From Bacteroidales bacterium UBA1189 (lineage in GTDB: Bacteria; Bacteroidota; Bacteroidia; Bacteroidales; Bacteroidaceae), in the NCBI GenBank assembly GCA_002309805.1, contig DBYJ01000060.1, forward strand, positions 9,326 to 73,325: a stretch of DNA of 64,000 nucleotides, read 5' to 3'. The translations under genes and the position numbers were made by a program. Below the pieces are notes generated by a model, which worked only from the letters and a program-made list of their open reading frames with translations, had not been told where the DNA came from and ran no database searches. Positions 8,506 through 17,633 of this stretch are shown here, in pieces; the stretch's first letter is position 1; each line of letters opens with the position of its first letter.

Positions 8506-9903
8506 TCAGTTTTTAACTTCTCGTTTTATTCGTCCTGTGGCGGCAACAATCACGCTGGTTACGGGTGAGAGGTAATTGAAGAAGCAGTAGGGGAGGTAAG
8601 CAAGCGTGGCAACGCCGAGTACGGTACTCTGCACCAAACCACACGTGTTCCAAGGAACCAGCACGCTGGTGACGGTAGCGCCGTCCTCGCAGGTGCGGCT
8701 CAACAAGCGCGTTTCATATCCGCGCTCGCGATAGACATCCTTGAATAGGGAACTGGTAAGGATGATGCTCAGGAACTGATCTGCCATAGCAATATTGCAG
8801 AAGATACCCGTCAGAACGGTAGATGCTATCAGGGATGCCGTTCCGCGAACGAAGTGGAGCAGAATCTCCATCATATCGCGCAGCACTCCTGTAGCCGTGA
8901 CAACACCACCAAAGACCTGCGCGCAGATGATAAGCCACACGGTAGGCATCATGCCAGCCATACCGCTCGTATGCACCAGCTTGTCCAATGCCGGAACTCC
9001 TGTCTGTATCTGTGTGGAGCCGTAGATGACTTTCATGATGCCTTCGTACCAGCTTCCTTCCGCAATCTGAGCGATTAGCGTCGGCTGCCAGACGATAGCC
9101 ACGATGGCTGCCATCAACGATGCCAGGAACAGCACCACCATGGCCGGCCAACGTCGGGCAATCATCACACCCGTCAGCACAGGCACCAGCAGAAGCCAAG
9201 GCGAAATCGTGAATGTCTCGTTCAGCTGACTCAGGAATCCTACTTCGCTGCTACCTTCCACCTTCATCAGCAAGCCCGCTACCAGGAAGATGATTAGCGA
9301 AATGCAGAACGTAGGAATGGTAGTCTTCATCATGTAACGGATATGCGTGAACAACGGTGTGCCCGACACGCTGGATGCCAGCACCGTAGTGTCTGAGAGA
9401 GGGGAGAGTTTGTCGCCGAAGTAGGCTCCCGTAATGATGCTGCCTGCCACCCAGCCGTCGTCGAATCCGTGGGCACGTCCGATGCCCATCAGTGCCACGC
9501 CGATAGTAGCTACCGTAGTCCACGACGAGCCTACCATCACGCTCACCAGCGCGCAGAACAGGCTGCTGCTGACGAGGAACCATTCAGGACGCAGAATCTG
9601 GACACCATAGTAAATCATCGTGGGCACGATGCCCGATACCATCCACGTGCCGCCTATGGCACCTATCAGCAATAGAATGATGATGCTGGGCATACAGCTG
9701 GAAATCTTGGCCGTCATCTCGCGCTCCAGCGCCTCCCACTTTACACGTCTCACCAGATACCCCACCAGCGCGCAGACGGCAGAGGCCAAGAGCAACGAAA
9801 CCTGCGTTGCTCCGTCCAAGGCATCTGTGCCGAAGACCGATACACACGTCGCAATCAGCGCTATGAGTGCTGCAAAGGGAATCAGCGAAAGATATTTCTT
9901 CAT
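8506..9903 (-). CDS. nhaC: Na+/H+ antiporter, NhaC family
   Basis: Inner-membrane sodium/proton antiporter, 465 residues from MKKYLSLIPFAALIALIATC at 9903. About twelve hydrophobic spans are present, with the conserved NhaC block VGSSWTTVATIGVALMGIG and GAYFGDKLSPLSDTTVLAS. An ATG further upstream (9960) would add 19 residues but would lie inside the promoter at 9931-9961, so 9903 is preferred. Gene order does not link it to a neighbour: tatC converges on it, and a repeat-rich gap of 0.9 kb lies upstream. Confidence 0.93.
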   Translation of the reverse strand: MKKYLSLIPFAALIALIATCVSVFGTDALDGATQVSLLLASAVCALVGYLVRRVKWEALEREMTAKISSCMPSIIILLLIGAIGGTWMVSGIVPTMIYYGVQILRPEWFLVSSSLFCALVSVMVGSSWTTVATIGVALMGIGRAHGFDDGWVAGSIITGAYFGDKLSPLSDTTVLASSVSGTPLFTHIRYMMKTTIPTFCISLIIFLVAGLLMKVEGSSEVGFLSQLNETFTISPWLLLVPVLTGVMIARRWPAMVVLFLASLMAAIVAIVWQPTLIAQIAEGSWYEGIMKVIYGSTQIQTGVPALDKLVHTSGMAGMMPTVWLIICAQVFGGVVTATGVLRDMMEILLHFVRGTASLIASTVLTGIFCNIAMADQFLSIILTSSLFKDVYRERGYETRLLSRTCEDGATVTSVLVPWNTCGLVQSTVLGVATLAYLPYCFFNYLSPVTSVIVAATGRIKREVKN

Positions 9904-9930
9904 ATCCCTGTCTCTTTCCAAATCTGCCGA

Positions 9931-9961
9931 CAAAGGTAGTGCAAGGCGAGCGAAAAGCAAA
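9931..9961 (-). promoter_or_regulatory. Repeat-borne consensus promoter for nhaC
   Basis: On the minus strand TTTG (9958-9961), a spacer of exactly 19 bp and TACCTTTG (9931-9938). The spacer is the arm of the GTGCAAGGCGAG intergenic repeat, so the promoter is part of the repeat unit. It lies 28 bp before the nhaC start. Confidence 0.7.
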
Positions 9962-10099
9962 ATTTATTTTGGCTTTTCCGAGCCGCAGCCTATCTAAAAG
10001 CCCCGTAAGGGGATTAAAGGTAGTGCAAGGCGAGCGATAATGCAAATTTATTTGTAATTTTGACGTTGTCTTCGTCCGTCACGACTCGACCAACTGTAG

Positions 10100-10119
10100 A
10101 GACGCGACATGTCGCGTCT
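10100..10119. repeat. Perfect 20-bp palindrome
   Basis: AGACGCGACATGTCGCGTCT is a perfect palindrome sitting inside the second intergenic repeat unit. The type AGACGCGA...TCGCGTCT is familiar to me from Bacteroidota intergenic repeats (recalled, not checked). Confidence 0.7.
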
Positions 10120-10497
10120 TCCCTTTTGTTCTCGCTGCTCCGTCCGTTCCGAGCCGCAGCCTACCTAAAAGACCCCGAAGGGGGATTAAAGATAGTGACA
10201 AAAATGCGATTAAACGAGAGCAGAAGGAAATTTTATTCTTTCTGCCGAGTGTGAGCATTTTAGACCGAAGGTCAAGGCGAGCAATATTCCCCTGCTCTGG
10301 CAAATTATTCCCCTATTCTAATTATTTATTCCACTACGTTAATTTTTTATTCGCCTATTCTATTTTTTTATTTGCCTAATTTATTTATAAACACGGCCCC
10401 TGTTTATATAAACGCGCCCCCTGTTTATAAATACCATCAAACTTCGGAAAAAAACGAAAGAACTATAGTGCTTTTTTCCACGAAATCGCCGAAAACC

Positions 10498-10595
10498 GTG
10501 TAGATTGTGTAGATAGTGTAGATAAAATTTCCCATCTACACGCCTCAAACAACAATAATTCAGCCCGATATCTTGTTTGTGTAGATTGTGTAGAT
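10498..10595. repeat. Tandem GTGTAGATT nonamers
   Basis: Three 9-bp units at 10498-10524, an inverted CATCTACAC at about 10533 and two more direct units at 10579-10595, in AT-rich DNA. Open frames across it (10381-10762, minus) have no recognisable protein features. Confidence 0.6.
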
Positions 10596-10668
10596 GTTTT
10601 ACAAACTTTTTGTAGAATAATCGAAATGGAGAAAAAATCAAAAATCTCGAAAAATATTTGAAAAATAA

Positions 10669-10700
10669 TTTGGTTTATAAAATAAACTGATTTATCTTTG
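10669..10700 (+). promoter_or_regulatory. Promoter for the membrane protein/regulator pair
   Basis: TTTG at 10669-10672, 20-bp spacer, TATCTTTG at 10693-10700. The leader to the gene at 10809 would be about 100 nt. Confidence 0.65.
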
Positions 10701-10808
10701 CGCCGTGATTCGAACACAAAACCGCCAAACCGACTCTTTCTGCAGGAGGGAAGGGGAGGCAAAGAGAATTAAAAACAAAGTAGTTAAATCAAAAAAAGAA
10801 AAGAAACA

Positions 10809-11429
10809 ATGGAAGAAAATGAGAACTTGACTGCAGAGCGCAGTTTGGAAATTATTCGTGAATCGATTGAGCAAAGCCGCCGTGCAATGAGCAAACATGC
10901 TGGTACGCCCATGATTTGGTGGGGGTCGATGGTGGTAGTGTTTAGCCTGCTGATTGCCTACCTATGGAACCATCACGGGGGCCCAGCGTGGAATGTGCTT
11001 TGGTTTGTGATGACGATAGTGGGCTTCATCGGGAACCGGCTATTGGATAAACATAAAAAACCTGTGCCCAAGAACATTATTGGCAGCGTCATTTCGAAGG
11101 TATGGCTTACGTTTGCAATCTTCGTTTGCGGAATTGGACTGATTTTCTGTCTCGCCGGATTCGGCGTTATATCTCTGGAATGGATTGCTCCGTCCTATGG
11201 TATTCCTTTAACCAGTATTATTACCTTTGTCATGGGAATGGCGAGCACCTTAACAGGCTTTATCTTGAAAAACCGCTTCGTCCCTATTTGTAGCATTATT
11301 GCCGGCATAGGAGGCTTCTTCCTCGCACAATGTTATTTGGGTGGTGAGCAGCTCTTGGTTATGGCTGCTGTGGCTGTCATAGGGCTTGTTATTCCTGGTA
11401 TCATCTTGAATATCCAAACACGAGAGTAG
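10809..11429 (+). CDS. Conserved membrane protein of unknown function
   Basis: A 206-residue protein that I do not recognise as a named family. The first 40 residues are charged (MEENENLTAERSLEIIRESI) and probably helical. Six hydrophobic segments follow, grouped in pairs from about residue 33 to 200, including GSMVVVFSLLIAYLW and the last one near VMAAVAVIGLVIPGIIL. There is no signal peptide. It lies 11 bp before a small winged-helix regulator on the same strand; such pairs in Bacteroidota usually form an operon in which the regulator controls both genes (inference). Confidence 0.75.
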   Translation: MEENENLTAERSLEIIRESIEQSRRAMSKHAGTPMIWWGSMVVVFSLLIAYLWNHHGGPAWNVLWFVMTIVGFIGNRLLDKHKKPVPKNIIGSVISKVWLTFAIFVCGIGLIFCLAGFGVISLEWIAPSYGIPLTSIITFVMGMASTLTGFILKNRFVPICSIIAGIGGFFLAQCYLGGEQLLVMAAVAVIGLVIPGIILNIQTRE

Positions 11430-11440
11430 GAGGACGGCTT

Positions 11441-11731
11441 ATGTTTCAACCATTAGATCCTTTGCTGCACTCAGAGTTGCGCTTGGCTGTAATGTCGTTG
11501 CTCGTAAGTGTTGAGGAAGCAGAGTTCCCCTATATCAAGGAGCAGACGGGAGCTACGGCAGGCAATCTGAGCGTACAGCTTGACAAACTTTCAGAAGCGG
11601 GTTATATTGCGGTGGAGAAGACGTATAAAGGCAAAAGGCCTTGTACCATTTGCCGCATTACCCCAGCTGGGCTAAAGGCGTTTGAAGGCTATGTCGATGC
11701 CTTGAAAAGCTATCTGGAAATCAGTAAATAG
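11441..11731 (+). CDS. Winged-helix transcriptional regulator (HTH_34-like)
   Basis: A 96-residue single-domain DNA-binding protein. The pattern LHSELRLAVMSLLVSVEEAE, then FPYIKEQTGATAGNLSVQLD and a basic wing VEKTYKGKRPCTICRITPAG fits the small MarR/ArsR-like winged-helix family found beside membrane proteins in Bacteroidota. No ligand domain is present. It is the second gene of an operon with the membrane protein 11 bp upstream and is followed by a strong hairpin at 11749-11787. Autoregulation is likely but not visible as an operator. Confidence 0.85.
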   Translation: MFQPLDPLLHSELRLAVMSLLVSVEEAEFPYIKEQTGATAGNLSVQLDKLSEAGYIAVEKTYKGKRPCTICRITPAGLKAFEGYVDALKSYLEISK

Positions 11732-11748
11732 GCCCCTGCTAATATTAA

Positions 11749-11787
11749 GGCAATGACGCGAATAGTTATTCTATCCGCGTCATTGCC
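11749..11787. terminator. Hairpin between convergent genes
   Basis: Arms 11749-11765 and 11771-11787 pair over 17 bp with one mismatch around a 5-nt loop. No clear T tract follows on either strand, but its place between convergent genes suggests a terminator. Confidence 0.6.
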
Positions 11788-11807
11788 TATCGTGAATAGG
11801 ATGTGAA

Positions 11808-14150
11808 TTAAAACTTCACTTCTACTTCTTTGCCTGTATAGGTGACAGTTTGGCTGTGAGGAGTGTCCTTCCCGATGAGGACAATTTGGAACTGGCGTGT
11901 TTCGAGCATGCCCTTGTAGGAGCCTTGACGCGGAGCGATGGTGAGACGACGGGCAGCATCATTCCATGTAAAAAGGATTTCCGTGAATTGTCCCTTCTCA
12001 TAATTGTAGCTGTCGCCTTCATCTTCGTAGAGGGTGAAGGTGCCGTTGGCGCCTGGGTAGATGCGGATTTCGAGGTCGTCCCAGGATTTTTCGCCGACAT
12101 ACTGCATCTCAGGCCCGAGGGGCAGGATGCTGCCAGCACGAACAAACATGGGGACGCGGTCCAGCGAGGTTTCAAAAGTGACATTTTGTCCGCCCTTGTA
12201 GGCTTTGTTTGTCCAGAAATCGTACCATTGAGCCCCCTTGGGCAGGTATTTGGTAGCGGTTTTCGAAGTCGTGAAGTCAATAGCGCCGGCGGGTGAGCTG
12301 TCGGACATATTCTGGCGGTTCCAGCCGGTCATGGCATCGGTACGTACAATGCGTTCTTCAGTATATTGTGGATTGACGATGGGGGCAGCCAGAATGCTGT
12401 GTCCAAACATGAATTCATCAGTCATGTTCCAGACCTTCTTATCGGCCTTGAAATCAGCAAAGAGCGGGCGCATATAGCTGTCGTTGTTGCGGGTGACCTG
12501 CCAGGCGAGGCTGTACAGATAGGGTATCAGGCGGTAGCGCAGGCGGATCTGCTTCTCGATGGCGTCATAGACGGGCTCGCCCTTCTGGCCGAACTGCCAT
12601 ATCTCGCGCGGAGCATCGGCGCCGTGACTGCGGAAGACGGGGCAGAAGAGGGCATACTGCATCCAGCGCACGTAGAGTTCCTGGAACTGCGGGTTGCGGG
12701 GTGCCGAGCCGCCTCCGCGCGTGTTGTACGAGCCGCAGAAGAAGCCGCCGATGTCGGTGTTGAAGTTGGGGTTGCCTGTCAGCGAGAAGCTCAGCCCTGC
12801 CGGCACCTGCTTGCGCAGCATGTCCCACGATGAGTTGACGTCGCCGCTCCACATGTTCGAGCCGTAGTGCTGCTGTCCGGCAAAGCTGCTTCGCGTCATG
12901 ATGAAGATGCGCTTGCCCCGGTCGTCCTTGCGCTGTGACTGGTAGATGCCGCGCACGGTCTCGAGCGGGAAGGCGTTGCGCTGCGAGCGCCACGTGCCGC
13001 CATAGACGGGGTGGTCGTAGTCGCTCTCCTTGGGGTTGAAGAAGTCGGGGTCTGTCGAGTCCATCCACCATGCATCGGTACCGTAGTCGTAGAGCCGTTT
13101 CAGGTATTTCCAGTAAATATCGCGTGCCTCGGGGTGGAAGGCGTCGTAAACCTTCACGCCCGACGGATAGTCCATCCTCGGAGGCCAGATGTGCGAAAGT
13201 CCGCTTTGAGGCCATGTCTCGATGGGCAACAGCAGTCCTTTCTCGTTGAGCTCGCGGAACTGCTGCGTCATGGGGCCGAAGCTCGCCCAGATGCTGATCA
13301 TGAAGTGGGCGTGTTTCTTGTGCACGTTGTCAATCATCTGCTTGCCGTTGTTGAATTCCTCGGCCAGGAAGTCCATGGCGTTCCAGAGGTAGTTCGAGCC
13401 CCAGTATTGCCAGTCCTGGATGATACCGTCGAGGGGCACTTCCAGCGCGCGGTATTGGTCGACGATGCCTTCGGTTTCACGGGCCGTCTTGTAGCGCTCC
13501 TTCGATTGCCAGTAACCGAATGTCCACAGCGGGAACATGGGCACATCGCCACTCAGATAGCGCATTTGTGCGATGACGCCGTCGGCCGACCCTCCATACA
13601 TAAAGTAGTAGTCGATGCCTTCGCCAACCTCCGAGTCGAAGGTCATGCCGTCGGCGTTGTCTTCAAAAAGAGTGGGTGAGTAGTTCTCCCAATAGAGTCC
13701 CCATCCCTTGATACTCTGCAGGACGTTCTGGAAATCCTCGAGGTTCGACTGTTCCATACGTTTTCGTTCACCACGACGATTCATTTTCCCGTTTTGTATG
13801 GTTCCCAGTCCATATATGGCTTCGTCTTTGTCCAAAACGAAAGACTGAAGGGCTTCATTGACAACGCAGCCTTTTTCCTTCAGTAGTACTTTTCCTTTAG
13901 CAGTCAGGAACGTCAGATTTCCCTTTGAGTCCTGTTTAACAGTTAACTCGCTGCTCTTCCATGTGCTTCCCGTCTGTTTTACTGTCACGTCCTGAGGCTT
14001 GGCGGAAATCACGAGCGTCTTCGTGGGCTGTCCCTTCACAATGTGTACTATACTGGGCGTGAAGAACTCTACCTTCACATCCTGTGCCATGCTGATTGTC
14101 GATGCAAGCAGAGCCAACAGAGCCGTCATAAAAATGAATCTTTTTTTCAT
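11808..14150 (-). CDS. Glycoside hydrolase family 31 (alpha-glucosidase/alpha-xylosidase type)
   Basis: Secreted GH31 enzyme, 780 residues, with a Sec signal MKKRFIFMTALLALLASTISMAQ. The order is an N-terminal beta domain, the (beta/alpha)8 barrel, and a C-terminal beta part resembling DUF5110 (RIYPGANGTFTLYEDEGDSY). The nucleophile is expected in TDAWWMDSTDPDF and the acid/base Asp in MWSGDVNSSWDML; LTGNPNFNTDIGGFF is also conserved. It should release alpha-linked glucose or xylose from oligosaccharides; which one cannot be read here. It is divergent from a GH38-like gene, with a shared control region at 14151-14268. Confidence 0.9.
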   Translation of the reverse strand: MKKRFIFMTALLALLASTISMAQDVKVEFFTPSIVHIVKGQPTKTLVISAKPQDVTVKQTGSTWKSSELTVKQDSKGNLTFLTAKGKVLLKEKGCVVNEALQSFVLDKDEAIYGLGTIQNGKMNRRGERKRMEQSNLEDFQNVLQSIKGWGLYWENYSPTLFEDNADGMTFDSEVGEGIDYYFMYGGSADGVIAQMRYLSGDVPMFPLWTFGYWQSKERYKTARETEGIVDQYRALEVPLDGIIQDWQYWGSNYLWNAMDFLAEEFNNGKQMIDNVHKKHAHFMISIWASFGPMTQQFRELNEKGLLLPIETWPQSGLSHIWPPRMDYPSGVKVYDAFHPEARDIYWKYLKRLYDYGTDAWWMDSTDPDFFNPKESDYDHPVYGGTWRSQRNAFPLETVRGIYQSQRKDDRGKRIFIMTRSSFAGQQHYGSNMWSGDVNSSWDMLRKQVPAGLSFSLTGNPNFNTDIGGFFCGSYNTRGGGSAPRNPQFQELYVRWMQYALFCPVFRSHGADAPREIWQFGQKGEPVYDAIEKQIRLRYRLIPYLYSLAWQVTRNNDSYMRPLFADFKADKKVWNMTDEFMFGHSILAAPIVNPQYTEERIVRTDAMTGWNRQNMSDSSPAGAIDFTTSKTATKYLPKGAQWYDFWTNKAYKGGQNVTFETSLDRVPMFVRAGSILPLGPEMQYVGEKSWDDLEIRIYPGANGTFTLYEDEGDSYNYEKGQFTEILFTWNDAARRLTIAPRQGSYKGMLETRQFQIVLIGKDTPHSQTVTYTGKEVEVKF

Positions 14151-14182
14151 GTCTTTTTTGTTATATTAGGTTTTATTGCTTG

Positions 14183-14213
14183 CAAAGATATGATATTTTT
14201 TTATTAAATCAAA
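14183..14213 (-). promoter_or_regulatory. Promoter for the GH31 gene
   Basis: On the minus strand TTTG (14210-14213), exactly 19 bp, then TATCTTTG (14183-14190). A TATTTTTG at 14235-14242 on the plus strand could serve the divergent GH38-like gene but lacks a good -33 box. Confidence 0.7.
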
Positions 14214-14268
14214 GTGATGAATGTAGTATTTTAGTATTTTTGCAGCGTAATATTAAAAGTCGAAAGCT

Positions 14269-16695
14269 ATGCAACTCCTACGAATTCTCGGAAAAAACCT
14301 TCTTCTATGGCTGCTGATGGCCTTCGGAACGTTGTCATCTGAAGCACAACCTCGTCAGAAAGCTTTTTTTGCTGATGGCTATCACGGTGGGGTGTATGGA
14401 CATTATCCGTTGGAGTGGTACACGCAGTTTATGATGGATCAGTTGCAGCAGCATCCCAAGTGGCGGATTGGGCTGGAAATAGAGCCTGAGACGTGGGACT
14501 CGGTGAAAGTGCATACGCCAGAGGCCTACGCTCGTTGGCAACAGGTTGTCGTAGGACCGCAAGTGGAATACACCAATCCCTCGTATGCGCAATCCTATTT
14601 ATATCCCGTGCATGGTGAAAGCATCATCCGACAGTTTCAGTACGGTATGCGCAAGATGTGGGAGCACTTCCCCACGATGACTTTTACCACCTACAGCGTT
14701 GAGGAGCCTTGCTTCACCAGTTGCCTGCCGCAGATCTTATCACAATTGGGGTTCCGTCATGCCGTTCTGAAGTGTCCAGATACCTGCTGGGGAGGCTATA
14801 CGGAAGCCTTCGGCGGAGAGCTGGTTAATTGGATTGGACCTGACGGAACCTCCCTGCTTTCTGTGCCGCGCTATGCTTGCGAAGCGTTGCAGGCGGGTAC
14901 CGTATGGCAGACCATCGCGTGGAAGAACTCCCGTGAGTTCCTGCGGGCTACCCGTATGGCTGGCATCTCTCATCCTGTCGGCATGTGCTATCAGGATGCT
15001 GGATGGAAGAACGGTCCGTGGCTTGGGCGTGACACGCTCTCTCAGTATGTTCTTTGGACAGATTATATTGATAATATCGCTGATAAGGCAGAAGCTACCG
15101 ATTATCGGATGACGCAGGAGGGCGTGCGGGTGGCGCTTGTATGGGGCTCGCAGGTGATGCAGCGCATCGGGCAGCAAGTGCGGCATGCGGAAAATCAATT
15201 GCTGGATGCCGAGTGCCTTTCTACGATGAATTACCTTCTGACAGGAGTACGTCCTGATCAGACGGAAATCGATGAGGCTTGGCGCACGTTGATGCTGGCG
15301 CAGCACCACGACTCATGGATTGTTCCTTACAATCGACTGAATAAACATGGAACCTGGGCCGATAACATCGCATTGTGGACGGATGAAACTTGCCATCGTG
15401 CTGAAAAAATTGGGGCGATGGGTCAAAAAAACAATACAGCGGGAATAGCTTTTTACAACACAATGGGGAAAACACGGAAAGAAATAGTGACTGTTAAGAA
15501 AGCCGATGGAAGCGTGGTAGATGTCCCCATTAGCGTACCGGCATTTGGCTATGCTTTTGCAGATGCTTCTGTACCCTCCGAATCAAAGCCTCATGTGACA
15601 AAAAAAAAGGACAAAGCCACGTTGGAGAATGAGAGTTATCGTTTGGTTTTCGACTTGCAGCGCGGAGGCGTCATCGTCTCGCTTTACGACAAAAAACAGC
15701 AACGAGAGCTGGTGGATGAGCACAACTCGTATGGCTTTGGCGAACTGCGGGGCTACTTCGATAAGTACAAACGTTTCTGTTCTTCGACTGAGGATAAAGT
15801 AGAGCTGGATGTGCTGAAAGACAATGTTTATGTACAGCGAGTTGCTGTCAGCGGAAAGATTGCAGACGTTCCTTTCGTGCAGACCTATACGTTGAAGAAA
15901 GATGAGCCGATGATTGATGTCGATTTGCTCATTGACTGGAAGCAAAATACCCGTATTGGTAATCATTACAGACGGAAAAAAGACGACCCGGCGGCTCCGT
16001 TCTATAACACGAAGTACATGCTTAACGTGCTCTTTCCCACTACGCAGAAAGCTGCACGGCTTTGGAAGAACGCCCCCTTTGACGTTTGTGAAAGTCGGCT
16101 CGACAGCACGTTCTTTGAACGTTGGACGGATATCCGTCACAACATTATCCATTCGTGGGTTGATACATACGACGGGCAGTCGGGTTTGGCTTTGTTTGCC
16201 GACCATACCACCTCTTACTCATTTGCCAAGGACTATCCGTTGGCCCTCACCGTACAGTATTCCGGCCCTGGACTTTGGGGGCGTGACCATAGGATTACGG
16301 GCAAGACGCAGATTCATTATGCCCTTATGCCTCACAGCGGGCGTTGGGATGAGGCAGGTGTGAGCGACTGCAACGAGCGTTGGAACCATCCGCTCGTTTG
16401 TGCTCCTGCCGTAGTAGCAAAAGAGCAGAATCTGCTTTCTCTCGATGGTACAGGCTATCAGCTTAGTGCTTTCACGATTGATGCTGAGGGCTGTGTGCTT
16501 CTGCGAATCTTCAATGCCGACGGCGATGAACAGTCGCATGCTATCCCCTTGGACCTGCCTGTGCAGGAAGTGGAAGTGGTCGATTTGCTCGGTAGGCCGA
16601 TGGAAGGGGAGAAGGCTGTGTTTCAGGACGGCAAACTAATCGTGCAGATGCCTCGTTTGGGCATCCGCACCTACAAAATAAAAACCAAGGCTTAG
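14269..16695 (+). CDS. Secreted glycoside hydrolase, GH38 (alpha-mannosidase)-like
   Basis: An 808-residue protein with a signal peptide ending near SEAQP. The N-terminal part resembles the GH38 catalytic fold: FFADGYHGGVYGHYPLEW, then SYAQSYLYPVHGESIIRQFQ, then TYSVEEPCFTSCLPQILSQL. A late block LAQHHDSWIVPYN matches the HHD zinc-ligand region of the family. The C-terminal half (from about residue 430) is beta-rich like GH38 C-domains. Where classical GH38 enzymes have the nucleophile Asp in a D-x-F-G context I see EEPCF instead, so this is a divergent subgroup and its specificity is open. The stop overlaps the convergent cysteine synthase stop by 4 bp. Confidence 0.72.
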   Translation: MQLLRILGKNLLLWLLMAFGTLSSEAQPRQKAFFADGYHGGVYGHYPLEWYTQFMMDQLQQHPKWRIGLEIEPETWDSVKVHTPEAYARWQQVVVGPQVEYTNPSYAQSYLYPVHGESIIRQFQYGMRKMWEHFPTMTFTTYSVEEPCFTSCLPQILSQLGFRHAVLKCPDTCWGGYTEAFGGELVNWIGPDGTSLLSVPRYACEALQAGTVWQTIAWKNSREFLRATRMAGISHPVGMCYQDAGWKNGPWLGRDTLSQYVLWTDYIDNIADKAEATDYRMTQEGVRVALVWGSQVMQRIGQQVRHAENQLLDAECLSTMNYLLTGVRPDQTEIDEAWRTLMLAQHHDSWIVPYNRLNKHGTWADNIALWTDETCHRAEKIGAMGQKNNTAGIAFYNTMGKTRKEIVTVKKADGSVVDVPISVPAFGYAFADASVPSESKPHVTKKKDKATLENESYRLVFDLQRGGVIVSLYDKKQQRELVDEHNSYGFGELRGYFDKYKRFCSSTEDKVELDVLKDNVYVQRVAVSGKIADVPFVQTYTLKKDEPMIDVDLLIDWKQNTRIGNHYRRKKDDPAAPFYNTKYMLNVLFPTTQKAARLWKNAPFDVCESRLDSTFFERWTDIRHNIIHSWVDTYDGQSGLALFADHTTSYSFAKDYPLALTVQYSGPGLWGRDHRITGKTQIHYALMPHSGRWDEAGVSDCNERWNHPLVCAPAVVAKEQNLLSLDGTGYQLSAFTIDAEGCVLLRIFNADGDEQSHAIPLDLPVQEVEVVDLLGRPMEGEKAVFQDGKLIVQMPRLGIRTYKIKTKA

Positions 16696-17597
16696 TCGGC
16701 GAAAGGGTCGAACATCGTGGTGCTGAGGTATTTTTCAGCACGATCGGGGAAGACAACGACGATATTCCCACTCTCAATCTTTTCAGCTGTGCGGATGGCA
16801 GCAAGCATGGCGGCCCCGCTGCTCATGCCGGCAAAGATACCCTCTTCGCGAATGATGCGGCGTGCCATTTCAATGGCTTCCTCGCTCTCAATCATCTCTT
16901 GGGAGTCAATAAGGGACGGCTCGTAAATCTCAGGTACTATAGCTTCCTGCATGTTTTTAAGTCCTTGAATATAATGCCCGCGGACGGGATGAGCGCAAAC
17001 GATGCGGATGTCGGGGTTCATGTTGCGCAGGAAGCGGGTGAGCCCCATGAGTGTGCCGCTGGTGCCCACAGCGCCTACGAGGTAGTCAATATGGCCTTCC
17101 GTCTGTTGCCAGATTTCGATGGCGGTGTTTTTGTAGTGGGCCATGTAGTTGCCGGCATTGCTGAACTGGTCAGGCATGTAGTACTTGTCGGGGTTCTCGC
17201 TGACAAGCTTGCGGGCAAGGCGGATAGCACCGTCCGTACCCTGTTCAGCAGGGGTGAGGATGACTTTAGCGCCGTATGAACGGATGATTTTGCGTCGCTC
17301 TACAGAGACGGCTTCACTCATCACTATCTCCACAGGATAACCTTTGACGATGCCCACAATGGCGAGGCCGATACCGGTGTTGCCCGATGTGGGTTCGATG
17401 ATGGTTTTGCCTGGGGTGAGCAGACCGTTTCGTTCGGCCTGCTCCACCATGGCAAAGGCAATTCGGTCCTTGATACTGCCCGTCGGGTTGAAACCTTCGA
17501 GCTTGGCATAGATGTTTACATTGGGGTTGGGGCATAGTCTGTTGATACGCACCATAGGGGTGTTGCCAATGGTATCAAGGATGGTGTTGCCAGTCAT
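16692..17597 (-). CDS. Cysteine synthase (CysK/CysM family)
   Basis: PLP-dependent enzyme of 301 residues that makes cysteine from O-acetylserine and sulfide. The PLP Lys lies in GSIKDRIAFAM, the substrate loop is EPTSGNTGIGLA, and the PLP phosphate site is VGAVGTSGTLMG. The block CAHPVRGHYIQGLKNM is more like CysM than enteric CysK, so the symbol is left open. The gene starts 36 bp after the trpB2 stop on the same strand, so both probably share the Trp attenuator at 19065-19254. The short spacer contains AT-rich TTTACTATT-like units. Confidence 0.92.
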   Translation of the reverse strand: MTGNTILDTIGNTPMVRINRLCPNPNVNIYAKLEGFNPTGSIKDRIAFAMVEQAERNGLLTPGKTIIEPTSGNTGIGLAIVGIVKGYPVEIVMSEAVSVERRKIIRSYGAKVILTPAEQGTDGAIRLARKLVSENPDKYYMPDQFSNAGNYMAHYKNTAIEIWQQTEGHIDYLVGAVGTSGTLMGLTRFLRNMNPDIRIVCAHPVRGHYIQGLKNMQEAIVPEIYEPSLIDSQEMIESEEAIEMARRIIREEGIFAGMSSGAAMLAAIRTAEKIESGNIVVVFPDRAEKYLSTTMFDPFAD

Positions 17598-17633
17598 TAT
17601 TACTTATTGTTTAACAATTTACTATTCGTATTA

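Larger units (their letters stand above)
9931..10200. repeat. Intergenic AAAGGTAGTGCAAGGCGAG / CCGAGCCGCAGCCTA repeat, about two units
   Basis: Unit one has its left arm at 9931-9953 and right arm at 9976-10000, followed by the small hairpin CCCCGTAAGGGG. A second left arm starts at about 10014 and the matching right arm is at about 10148-10170. The second unit is longer and holds a 20-bp palindrome at 10100-10119. The arms are imperfect inverted repeats of each other. Related copies lie at 20736-20875 and 22950-23110. The gap from 9904 to 10808 holds no gene I can support. Confidence 0.7.

Noticed and set aside
10381..10762. Two overlapping minus-strand frames of 86 and 99 residues
   Set aside because: They run through 9-bp repeats and AT-rich DNA; no start context or family pattern.
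11808..16695. Polysaccharide utilisation locus
   Set aside because: GH31 and GH38-like genes are present, but no SusC/SusD pair or sensor regulator is nearby; the same holds for the GH29 and GH76 genes.
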